Source of the DNA: CAZIOH01 sp964540815
GTDB lineage: Bacteria > Myxococcota_A > Polyangia > Fen-1088
Length of the DNA stretch: 37,707 bases
Direction: 5' to 3'
NCBI GenBank assembly: GCA_964540815.1
Contig: CAZIOH010000066.1
Coordinates: forward strand, 1 to 37,707
The notes below the pieces were generated by a model. The model was not told the origin of the DNA, made no database searches, and worked only from the letters and a program-made list of their open reading frames with translations. Positions 6,682 through 14,683 of the stretch are shown one piece after another (positions within the stretch are counted from its first letter, which is position 1; each line of letters begins with the position of its first letter). Made by a program: the position numbers and the translations under genes.

Positions 6682-7956
6682 ATGCGAGCATTCAATGACG
6701 TCCAGGGACTCGCTCCACCGCTGGTGGGCACCGGTGACCTGCTCGAGAGCGATTCGTCGCGTCTCATCCCGGTGAACCAGATCGTGGCCGCGCTCGGAGA
6801 GGTGGAGTCCCCGCGCGAGCTGGTCCAGCGGCTGTCGGTGGCTCTGGGGCTGGTGTGGACGGACATGGCCGAGGCCGATCTGCTGACGCTGGTCCCGCGG
6901 GTCGGGCTCCGCAGCGTGCGTGAGAGCCGGGCCACCGCCGGGGTGGTCGCGCTTCTGCGGCGCGAGTGGTCGAGGGTCGCTCCACCCGGTGTGATGGTGT
7001 TCCGCCCGTTGCTGATGGCGCGGGAGCTCGGCGGCGGTCGTGGCTCGATGATGTCGGTGCCGCTCGTCGCGGCCGGGGCCACCTTCGAGGGCTTCCTCGT
7101 GGTCCAGCGGCGTCCGGGCGCACCCGACTTCGGCGCGCGCGATCTCGCCCACCTGGCCGAGCTCGGGATGGCGGTCGGGAATCTCTTGCCGCGCGTGCGC
7201 CGCAAGGCCAAGCGCGCCGCGGCCTGGAGCCAGGTCGACATGGCCTGCGCACGGCAGGTCCAAAGCCGTCTCTTGCCCGAGGTGCGGGAGCTCCAGGCGG
7301 GCCGCGTGCGCGTGGTGGCGCGCTACCTCCCGGCCTTCGCGGTCGGCGGTGACTTCTACGACGTGGTCGATCTCGGTGGGGGCCGCGTGATGGTCGCCAT
7401 CGGCGACGTCTCGGGAAAGGGAGTGACGGCCGCGCTCATGATGTCGCGGGTCAGCTCCGAGCTGAGGCGCCTCGTGACCGGCGGCGCGAGCCCCGCGGAG
7501 GTGCTGACCGGGCTCAACCGCGCGCTGCCGACCTGGATGGGGGACGACCGGTTCGTGACCGTGGTCTGTGCCGCGCTCGATCTCGACAAGGGGCAGTGGA
7601 CCGTCGCCAACGCCGGACACGTCTTCCCGCTGCTCCGGCGCGCGCGCGGCGAGGTCCTGCCGATCTCCGGGCTGTCGGGCGCTCCGGTCGGCGTGCTGGC
7701 CGATGCCTTCTACGAGGAGGAGCGGCTGCCGGCACTCGCGGGAGACATCCTCCTTCTGACCACCGATGGCGTCTCGGAGATCTTCTCGGCCCATGACCTC
7801 GGGTCCTCCAGCTGGCGCGAGGGTGAGGAGGGGTTACGGAGCTTGCTCGCGACCGGCCCCCACGACGTCGGGGAGATTGTGCGAAGGATCGCGGCGACCG
7901 TCGACGGCGCGGCGGTCGAGCGCGACGACGTCGCCGTCCTCGGTCTGCAGATCTGA
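6682..7956 (+). CDS. GAF-SpoIIE (RsbU-type) PP2C phosphatase
   Basis: From ATG 6682 the product is 424 residues. Residues about 30-175 look like a GAF-type sensor (SPRELVQRLSVALGLVW, later FEGFLVVQRR and LAHLAELGMAVGNLL). The coiled link ARQVQSRLLPE (190-200) is the classic lead into a SpoIIE phosphatase domain. That domain shows the metal-binding motifs VGGDFYD (221-227) and GDVSGKG (241-247), then LTTDGVSE near the C-terminus. Such enzymes dephosphorylate STAS antagonists and so switch on the partner pathway; the STAS target is the preceding gene. A TTG at 6643 is in frame, but ATG 6682 has the strong ribosome site. The GAF ligand is unknown. Confidence 0.92.
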   Translation: MRAFNDVQGLAPPLVGTGDLLESDSSRLIPVNQIVAALGEVESPRELVQRLSVALGLVWTDMAEADLLTLVPRVGLRSVRESRATAGVVALLRREWSRVAPPGVMVFRPLLMARELGGGRGSMMSVPLVAAGATFEGFLVVQRRPGAPDFGARDLAHLAELGMAVGNLLPRVRRKAKRAAAWSQVDMACARQVQSRLLPEVRELQAGRVRVVARYLPAFAVGGDFYDVVDLGGGRVMVAIGDVSGKGVTAALMMSRVSSELRRLVTGGASPAEVLTGLNRALPTWMGDDRFVTVVCAALDLDKGQWTVANAGHVFPLLRRARGEVLPISGLSGAPVGVLADAFYEEERLPALAGDILLLTTDGVSEIFSAHDLGSSSWREGEEGLRSLLATGPHDVGEIVRRIAATVDGAAVERDDVAVLGLQI

Positions 7957-8091
7957 GCACGGACCGAAGGACGTCCTCGGCCTCGGCCTCGCCCCCGCCC
8001 CACGCTCCCCGCCCCACGCGCGGCCGCGATCGGGGCATCGTCTCCGAGCCTCGGCGCAGGGTTGTCGCTGTTTCCCGGGGCGAGCAATCGA

Positions 8092-8110
8092 TATAATCGT
8101 CGGCCCCATG
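8092..8110 (+). promoter_or_regulatory. Consensus TATAAT -10 box 10 bp before an ATG
   Basis: TATAAT at 8092-8097 is a perfect -10 hexamer in GC-rich DNA, and ATG 8108 follows after ten bases. With a start point about seven bases downstream, the transcript would begin at or next to this ATG, giving a nearly leaderless mRNA for the 22-codon leader frame. It would also be the promoter for the co-polymerase/BY-kinase operon. No convincing -35 is present at 16-18 bp. Confidence 0.6.
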
Positions 8111-8176
8111 TCCGGTGCCTCACACACCTTTTTGCCATCCCGCCGGCGAGCCGCGAGCCGGGGTGACGTGACGTGA
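8108..8176 (+). CDS. 22-residue leader ORF coupled to co-polymerase gene
   Basis: ATG 8108 opens a 22-codon frame ending in TGA at 8174-8176. That stop overlaps the GTG start of the co-polymerase gene in a GTGA junction (8173-8176). The frame sits directly behind a perfect TATAAT box and may be translated leaderlessly. The peptide is Ser/Arg-rich with no recognisable motif. It may serve only to couple translation to the next gene. It could equally be incidental. Confidence 0.35.
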   Translation: MSGASHTFLPSRRRAASRGDVT

Positions 8177-9303
8177 ATCCCTACGCGTCGGGGTTCGAGC
8201 GGGGCCAGGCCGAGGAGCCGGCCCGGCCTCCGGGCCGGCCCCCTTCGGGGCGCGCGCCTCGCGACAGACTTCCGGCTGGCGGGGATCCAGCCAGCGCGGC
8301 GGCGGCGCCCGTCATCCCGTGGACCGAGCGCGAGCCGACCTTGCGCGGGGCGATCGGGCGGGCGACCGCGCGGCTGCTCTCCCGGGCCCGGGCGTCGTGG
8401 CCGATCTGGACGGGGCTCGTGGTGCTCCTGTGTGCCGGGACGGTCGCCTGGAAGCTCGAGCACCCGTCGCCATTCGCGACCACCGTGGTGTTTCGTATCT
8501 CGGAAAGGGAAGCCGGTGCGGCGCCCGAGACCCTGTCGTCGCGGGCCCTGCGCGCTTACATCTTCGACCTGGCGTTCTCCCACGCCAACCTGGCTCGCGT
8601 CGCCGATGGGCCGAGTGCCTCGGCCCGGTCCCCGGCGAACCCCGCGGTCAAACGGGCGACGGCGAGCGATCCGGTGACGGATCTCCTCGAGGCCATGTCC
8701 CTCAGGATCTCCGAGAACGACTTCGTCGAGGATCGGGACGACAAGACCCCCCCGCGCTCGGTGCGAATGGAGCTCACGTTTCGTTCGTCGGTGGCCGATG
8801 TCTCCTGGAATGTCGCGCACGAGCTGGCGGATCTCATCATGCGCTCCGAGCGCGGCCGCCGGGAGCGGGCCGCCGCCCAGGCCGAAGCGATCGGGGAGGC
8901 CGCGCGCGGTCTTGGCGCCGGGGCGCGGGGCATGAGCGCGGCACGTCCGGGCGACCGGCCGCAGGTGGGTTCCGCGCCCGTGACCTCGGCCGCGATCGAG
9001 CGGGACGTCGAGTCCGCCATCCGCGAGGCGGGTGGGGCGCGGCTGGCCCGGGAGGCGCTCGAGGCCAACCAGAGCTTGCGCTTCGAGCTGGTGGATCCCG
9101 GGCAGTACCCGGGTGATCAGTTTCGCAGCCCGCTCGGGCTCGTCGTCTCGGGGCTGCTGGCGCTCCCGTTCGCGCTGTTCGCAGCGGCCCTGCTGGCGGG
9201 GGCCTTCGATCCCCGGGTGCTCGACGCGCGAGATCTGGCGGCCATGGGCGTGGTGATCCTCGGCCGGGTCGAGGCGACGACCCACGGGGCGACCCGTGTA
9301 TAG
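8173..9303 (+). CDS. Polysaccharide co-polymerase-like (Wzz/PCP) inner-membrane protein, short form
   Basis: The 376-residue product from GTG 8173 has a Pro/Arg-rich cytoplasmic N-terminus of about 75 residues. A membrane helix (about 78-95) is followed by a periplasmic domain and a second helix near residues 315-340, then a short cytoplasmic tail. Before the second helix is the sequence ELVDPGQYP, matching the Pro-rich motif that precedes TM2 in chain-length regulators. The region after TM2 (FDPRVLDARDL) matches the next gene's FDRRVYDAHDL, so the two co-polymerases are paralogues or halves of one system. Its periplasmic part lacks the long coiled coils of a full PCP-2. It likely works with the adjacent co-polymerase and BY-kinase in polymer length control or export. 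Confidence 0.7.
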   Translation: MNPYASGFERGQAEEPARPPGRPPSGRAPRDRLPAGGDPASAAAAPVIPWTEREPTLRGAIGRATARLLSRARASWPIWTGLVVLLCAGTVAWKLEHPSPFATTVVFRISEREAGAAPETLSSRALRAYIFDLAFSHANLARVADGPSASARSPANPAVKRATASDPVTDLLEAMSLRISENDFVEDRDDKTPPRSVRMELTFRSSVADVSWNVAHELADLIMRSERGRRERAAAQAEAIGEAARGLGAGARGMSAARPGDRPQVGSAPVTSAAIERDVESAIREAGGARLAREALEANQSLRFELVDPGQYPGDQFRSPLGLVVSGLLALPFALFAAALLAGAFDPRVLDARDLAAMGVVILGRVEATTHGATRV

Positions 9304-9318
9304 TTGCGGCCACGCATG
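9299..9318 (+). promoter_or_regulatory. TATAGT box 11 bp before ATG 9316
   Basis: TATAGT at 9299-9304 overlaps the stop of the preceding gene, and ATG 9316 follows 11 bases later. This spacing matches the other near-leaderless promoter candidates in the window, so it may be an internal promoter for the second co-polymerase. Because the genes are adjacent, read-through from the upstream promoter is also expected. Confidence 0.4.
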
Positions 9319-10806
9319 AGTGCAGGCGATTCTCCTCCCCGGGATCTGATGTCGGTGGCGGTCGCGTTCCTGCCCCGCGTGCTCCGTGCCAAGTGGTTCG
9401 GGATCGTCGCCCTCGGGCTCGGCCTCCTCGGGACCGCGGCCGCGGTCCTGGCGACGAGCCGCATCTACCGGTCGGAGGCGGTGGTGATGTACGAGCCGGC
9501 GACGGCGAGCCTCGCGGCCAACGTCGGCGAGTCGCCTCGTCAAGTGGCCGCGCGGCTGCAGGACATGGTGACCTCCCGTCAGCGGCTCGAGGGGATCATC
9601 ACCGAGCTCAAGCTGTACCCGGCCACGGTGGATCGTCGGGGCATGGTGGACGCGGTCGAGGAGATGCGGGCGCGGCTCAAGGTGGCTGGCCGCGAGGGAT
9701 ACACCTTCCGGGTCTCGTTCGACATGGACTCGCGCGAGCGCTCGCAGGAGGTGCTGGCGTACTTGCTGAAGTCGATCATCGACGACGACGCGAAACGCCG
9801 GCAGAAGGACGCCGACGACGCCAAGGGCTTCCTCGATCGCGAGCGCCGCCGGGCCGACGAGGAGCTGCACGCCCGGGAAGGGGCGCTGGCCGGGTTCCTG
9901 TCCAGGCACCCGGAGCTGGCCAACGAGGCGACCACCACGGGTGGCACCATCCGCGCGACCACCGGCGACCGAGCGGGTGGCTCGAGCTCGGGCGAGGTCG
10001 CCACGCTCGAGATGCAGGCGGCGACCATCGAGGACCAGCTGGCGAACGCCCTTCGGCGCCCGGGCCCCGGTCCGGCCGGTCCGCTCTCATTGGATCCGTC
10101 GATCGCCGCGGCCCAGGCCCGGGCCGAGGCGGATCTGCACGCGGCGGAGGCCGATCTGGCCGACAAGCAGGGCCGCTACACCAACGAGCACCCCGACGTG
10201 AAGGCGGCGGTGGCGCACGTGCAGCAGGCCGAGGCTGCCGTTCGCCAGGCACGGGCGGCCGCGACCGCCAGCCTGGCGGCGGCGGCCGCCGCCCGCTCGC
10301 AGGCCCCGCCGCCGGTCGAGGAGGCGCCGGGGAACTCGGCGCAGGTGGCCTCGCTGCGGCGGGCGCTCGGGGCCATCCGGAGCCAGATCGCCTCGGTGCG
10401 GGCGCGGGCCTTGCCCAAGGTCGAGGTCAAGCGGGACGAGAAGACCATCGTCTCGGTGGACACCGAGTTCACCCAGCTCTCGCGATCGGTCGCCGAGGCG
10501 CGTGACCGGCAGCAACAGATGGAGAGCAAGCAGTTTCAGGCCCAGCTCATGGCCACCCTGGTGGCTGGCAATCAAGCGGGGGGGCTGGTCATCACCGATC
10601 CCCCCTTCAAGCCCCTGCGTCCGGTCTCGGGTGGGCGAACGAAGGTGGCGGTGGCCGGGGCGGTGGGCTCGGCCCTTCTGGGGCTGCTGGCGGCCATCGT
10701 GGCCGGCTTGTTCGATCGCCGCGTGTACGACGCGCATGACCTGCTCAAGGCCGTTCACGCCGACATCGTGGTGGTCGTGCCGAGGCTGACGGGAAAAGGT
10801 GGCTGA
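9316..10806 (+). CDS. GumC/Wzz-family polysaccharide co-polymerase (PCP-2a-like)
   Basis: From ATG 9316 the product is 496 residues. TM1 lies around residues 27-48 and is followed by the Wzz domain opening IYRSEAVVMYEPA. A long Ala/Arg/Glu-rich coiled-coil region (about 160-410) follows. The Pro-rich motif DPPFKPLRPVSGG sits just before TM2 (about 440-465). It ends soon after TM2 without a kinase domain; the kinase-like ATPase is a separate gene overlapping by 8 bp. This is the split PCP plus BY-kinase layout. Its role is chain-length control and passage of polymer across the periplasm towards the OPX protein. A TTG at 9304, directly after the previous stop, is an alternative start. Confidence 0.88.
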   Translation: MSAGDSPPRDLMSVAVAFLPRVLRAKWFGIVALGLGLLGTAAAVLATSRIYRSEAVVMYEPATASLAANVGESPRQVAARLQDMVTSRQRLEGIITELKLYPATVDRRGMVDAVEEMRARLKVAGREGYTFRVSFDMDSRERSQEVLAYLLKSIIDDDAKRRQKDADDAKGFLDRERRRADEELHAREGALAGFLSRHPELANEATTTGGTIRATTGDRAGGSSSGEVATLEMQAATIEDQLANALRRPGPGPAGPLSLDPSIAAAQARAEADLHAAEADLADKQGRYTNEHPDVKAAVAHVQQAEAAVRQARAAATASLAAAAAARSQAPPPVEEAPGNSAQVASLRRALGAIRSQIASVRARALPKVEVKRDEKTIVSVDTEFTQLSRSVAEARDRQQQMESKQFQAQLMATLVAGNQAGGLVITDPPFKPLRPVSGGRTKVAVAGAVGSALLGLLAAIVAGLFDRRVYDAHDLLKAVHADIVVVVPRLTGKGG

Positions 10807-11671
10807 AGACAACAACGGCAGCGGCCGTTCCTATCGGCCCTCCGCGATCTTCGTGACCGGCGACGGCACCGGGCGAGACCGACGGACCGAGGCGGCGACC
10901 CACACGCAGGACCAGCCGGTCACGGCGCTCGCCACCCGCGATGGGGACCGCGGCATCTGCTTCGTTCGCTTCGTGCCGAAGCCGCCGTTCGACACCCGGC
11001 TGGCCTTCGCCGATCAGGAGGCCAAGCGCCCCGCGAGCTTCCGGTTGCTGCGGCAGCGCCTCATCGACCGCGGGGACGCCCGAACCATCCTGTGCACCAG
11101 CGCCCACGTCGGCGAGGGGAAGACCACCCTGGCCGTGAACCTGGCCCTGGCGTTCTCGGAGCTCGGGCGCCACCGGGTGCTGCTGCTCGAGGCGAATTTT
11201 CGGCGGGTGGCCATCGCCGGCCTGTTCGGGTTCGACATCCCGTCGGGCTTCCGGTCCCAGATCTTCCGGCACCGCCGCAATCCAGAGGAGCCGTGGGTGC
11301 TGGTGCAGGTGGGACCGCCCCCGCTCTACATCATGGCGGCCGAGGTGAATGGCTGCATCAAGTGCGGCGTGGCGCTGCCCGCCGAGGCGCGATTTTGCGG
11401 GCGCTGCGGCGGCGCGGTGACCGGGCTCGGCACGAGCTTCAACGACTGGGGAGGATTCACCGCGGCGCTGGACCGTTTTCGCCAGGCGTTCGACTACGTG
11501 ATCATCGACGCGCCCTCGGTCCTCACCGGCGGGGACGTGAACCTGATGCAAGACACCGCTGACGCGGTGGTGTTCGCGGCGCGCAAGGGCCAGTCCGACG
11601 AGCGCAGCCTGCGCCGGGCCATCGAGCAGATCGCCCCGGCGCCGCTGGCCGGCGTCACCATGTTCGAGTAG
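10799..11671 (+). CDS. BY-kinase/CpsD-like P-loop ATPase with internal zinc ribbon
   Basis: The 290-residue product from GTG 10799 overlaps the co-polymerase stop by 8 bp, so the two are coupled. It has the BY-kinase layout: FRLLRQRL (81-88), Walker A AHVGEGKTT (102-110), an A'-like VLLLEANFRR (127-136) and Walker B YVIIDAPS (233-240). Three points are odd. First, both Asp residues usual in Walker A' (DxD) are replaced (EAN). Second, residues 186-203 form a CxxC-x10-CxxC zinc ribbon of the ARFCGRCG type, placed between Walker A' and Walker B. Third, no Tyr cluster is present at the C-terminus, which ends VTMFE. It may be a regulatory or degenerate BY-kinase that gates the co-polymerase. ATP binding is likely, but kinase activity is doubtful. 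Confidence 0.82.
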   Translation: MAEDNNGSGRSYRPSAIFVTGDGTGRDRRTEAATHTQDQPVTALATRDGDRGICFVRFVPKPPFDTRLAFADQEAKRPASFRLLRQRLIDRGDARTILCTSAHVGEGKTTLAVNLALAFSELGRHRVLLLEANFRRVAIAGLFGFDIPSGFRSQIFRHRRNPEEPWVLVQVGPPPLYIMAAEVNGCIKCGVALPAEARFCGRCGGAVTGLGTSFNDWGGFTAALDRFRQAFDYVIIDAPSVLTGGDVNLMQDTADAVVFAARKGQSDERSLRRAIEQIAPAPLAGVTMFE

Positions 11672-11712
11672 CCACCGGGGCTGGCTCACGTCGAGAAAAG
11701 CGGCCAGTGGGA

Positions 11713-11739
11713 GCGGCGAGACCGGGTCGCCTTCGCCGC
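11713..11739. terminator. Possible bidirectional hairpin between convergent genes
   Basis: GCGGCGA (11713-11719) pairs with TCGCCGC (11733-11739) over a 13-nt loop, in the 102-bp gap between the convergent BY-kinase-like and lipoprotein genes. No T-run follows on either strand. The position suits termination, but the evidence is structural only. Confidence 0.3.
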
Positions 11740-11773
11740 CCCCGCGCTCGGGAGCGGAGCCTGTGCCTCGGCG

Positions 11774-12913
11774 CTACATGCAACCGAGGCGGGCCGGCCC
11801 GATGGCGTAATCGTCGATCCAGAGGTTGCCTGCCCCCCCGTTCCCGTAACGCTCGTACCCGATCCGGTTCTCGGTCAGGGCCTGGATCGGCTGGTTCTTG
11901 AGGGTGGCCACCGCCGTGCCTCCTGCATAGAGCCCGATGTCACCGGTGCCGCCCGTGGCGGAGATCTGCCATTCGAAGCACGTCCACGCGCCCCGGGGGA
12001 GCGGCATCGTGGCGGCCGAGCTGGCCTCTCCGGCGCCGACTGGATCGATGTTGATCTCCATGTTGCCCCGCGTGGTGTTGAGCGGGCGCGCACCATGATT
12101 CTGGAGATCGGCAGCCAGACCCGTGGAGCCCTCGATCATCACGCAGTGGCCTGCATCGGTGGCCGAGGTCTCGAAGTAGATCCAGGCCCGGGCCCAGTAG
12201 CCGGTGGTCGACGGCGGCGTCGGGACGCCCATCTTCGTGACGATCATCGCGTAGCCGCTCGAGGTGGGGACCGTGATCTGGACGGCGTTCTTTCCCGAGT
12301 GGGCCGTCTTCGGCCCCGGGGTGGTGGTGAAGGTGCTGACCACACCGATTGTGCCCTTCAGGGTGTTGTCCATGGTCCAGGCGGGCCCGAGCGTGCTGCT
12401 CGCTTCGAAGTCGTCACAGAAGGCAGCTCCGGTGGGACAACCGCCGGCAGCGCTGCTCCCTCCATTTCCTGTACCGGCGCCACCGCTGCCCGTGGCGGTG
12501 CCACCGCCAGCGGCCGTGAGCCCGCCGCTGCCGGTGCTGCTCCCGCCCGTCCCAGGGGTGCCGCCGCTGCTCGTGGTCCCGCCAGAGCCGGGGCTGCCGC
12601 CGCTGCTCGTGCTTCCCCCACTCCCGGTGGCCCCGCCGCTCCCCAGAAAGACACTGCCTCCGCTTCCGGTGCTGACGTTTCCGCCGCTGCCCGAGCTCGT
12701 GCTTCCGCCGCTGCCGCTGGCGAGACTTCCGCCGCTCCCGGTGGACGAGCCGCCTGAGCCTCCACTCGTGTCGCTGCCGCTCGAGCCACAGGCGACCGCG
12801 AAGAGACACGCCGAGCCGAGTCCAATGGCCCGGGCCCTCCGGGCGAGCCTTGATGCCGAGGTCGCTGCCCGCGTCATCTCGACGCCCTGCTGATTCCGAC
12901 GGACGGTGGACAT
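11774..12913 (-). CDS. Gly/Ser-rich lipoprotein with C-terminal carbohydrate-lyase-like domain
   Basis: The 379-residue protein has a basic n-region, a hydrophobic core and a lipobox FAVAC, then about 120 residues of repeated GSGGS/TSSGG linker. The folded C-terminal part begins around the CPTGAAFCDDFE motif and continues with YWARAWIYFET, GNMEINIDP and NLWIDDYAIGP. These patterns are found in myxobacterial surface lipoproteins whose last domain resembles concanavalin-A-like carbohydrate-binding or polysaccharide-lyase folds (Cip1-like). The two flanking Cys pairs may form disulfides. Start ATG 12913 is fixed by the strong AAGGAGGAG ribosome site at 12917-12925. The substrate is unknown; the EPS made by the locus is a plausible ligand. 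The linker would let it extend from the cell surface. Confidence 0.7.
   Translation of the reverse strand: MSTVRRNQQGVEMTRAATSASRLARRARAIGLGSACLFAVACGSSGSDTSGGSGGSSTGSGGSLASGSGGSTSSGSGGNVSTGSGGSVFLGSGGATGSGGSTSSGGSPGSGGTTSSGGTPGTGGSSTGSGGLTAAGGGTATGSGGAGTGNGGSSAAGGCPTGAAFCDDFEASSTLGPAWTMDNTLKGTIGVVSTFTTTPGPKTAHSGKNAVQITVPTSSGYAMIVTKMGVPTPPSTTGYWARAWIYFETSATDAGHCVMIEGSTGLAADLQNHGARPLNTTRGNMEINIDPVGAGEASSAATMPLPRGAWTCFEWQISATGGTGDIGLYAGGTAVATLKNQPIQALTENRIGYERYGNGGAGNLWIDDYAIGPARLGCM
12440..12790. repeat. GC-rich simple repeats encoding the GSGGS linker
   Basis: Imperfect 9-15 bp units of the CCGCTGCCGGTGCTG type repeat through this stretch. On the minus strand they encode the Gly/Ser linker of the lipoprotein. 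Recombination between units would change linker length without breaking the frame. Confidence 0.7.
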
Positions 12914-13178
12914 GGACTCCTCCTTCGATTGAACCCCGCCGAGGCGCGCGCTTCGCGTGCTTCGTGTGCTTCGGATATTCGGTGACCCCGGTCCGGAGGA
13001 ACCGGCCCGCGATGCTTCCCCGATCGAGCCACTTTTAGCACCGGGGAGGCCGGGCGATCCAATGCCAGGTCGCTGCGCGATGCGCCATAGGCAAATTGCG
13101 TGACGGGCGTCTCAGATCGATGGGCCGGTGCTCGGACGATGCGTCTCGCGAGGTTCCCGCCATCGCGGCGCGAGGTCC
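12914..13178. other. 265-bp spacer between dehydrogenase and lipoprotein genes
   Basis: The spacer holds the strong ribosome site of the lipoprotein gene (12917-12925) and a run of GAAGCAC/GCGAAGC-like short repeats on the minus strand near 12943-12972. A TATCCG-like hexamer near 12974 could be its -10 box. A 5-bp hairpin (CCGGT at 12988-12992 with ACCGG at 13001-13005) is also present. I see no RNA gene or additional convincing ORF. Confidence 0.4.
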
Positions 13179-14459
<1,281 letters not shown>

Positions 14460-14680
14460 GTGTCGTCCCCTCGGGCTTGAGAGTAACGCATTTTGGTCCT
14501 GTTGCTTCATTTGGCGACGACTGGCGACGACGAGATGTGTGCGCCAGCCGGGCCGACGTTTCCCGAAAGGTGGGAGCTGCGCCCATCCCGTGGGATGCGG
14601 GGGCGGGCATGCACCTCTGGCGGCTGCGTCCGAGACGCTCGCGAGAACGGGCGCCCGGGCGGGTCTATACTCCCTTGGCC
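14460..14680. promoter_or_regulatory. 221-bp divergent promoter region
   Basis: This spacer separates the dehydrogenase (minus) from the radical SAM operon (plus). A 10-bp tandem repeat TGGCGACGAC lies at 14513-14532. The plus-strand TATACT box is at 14666-14671. A GTTACT hexamer on the minus strand near 14484 could serve the dehydrogenase. The frame of the radical SAM gene is open across the spacer, but its translation there has no domain similarity. Confidence 0.45.
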
Positions 14681-14683
14681 GTG
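14666..14683 (+). promoter_or_regulatory. TATACT box 9 bp before GTG of radical SAM gene
   Basis: TATACT at 14666-14671 is followed after nine bases by GTG 14681. A transcript starting about seven bases downstream of the box would begin at the start codon, so the radical SAM mRNA is probably leaderless. No Shine-Dalgarno sequence precedes the GTG, which agrees. Confidence 0.55.

Noticed and set aside
7834..9909. 691-codon open frame on the minus strand
   Set aside because: It is antisense to the co-polymerase genes, rich in Arg, His and Gly with no domain, and conflicts with plus-strand genes with good motifs.
10799..11671. ParA/MinD partition protein as an alternative call
   Set aside because: Coupling to a co-polymerase, the BY-kinase-style RLLRQRL lead and the IIDAPS Walker B favour an EPS-associated ATPase.
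12440..12790. Repeat block considered as a CRISPR-like array
   Set aside because: Units are short, imperfect and in frame with a Gly/Ser linker; there are no unique spacers of constant length and no cas genes.
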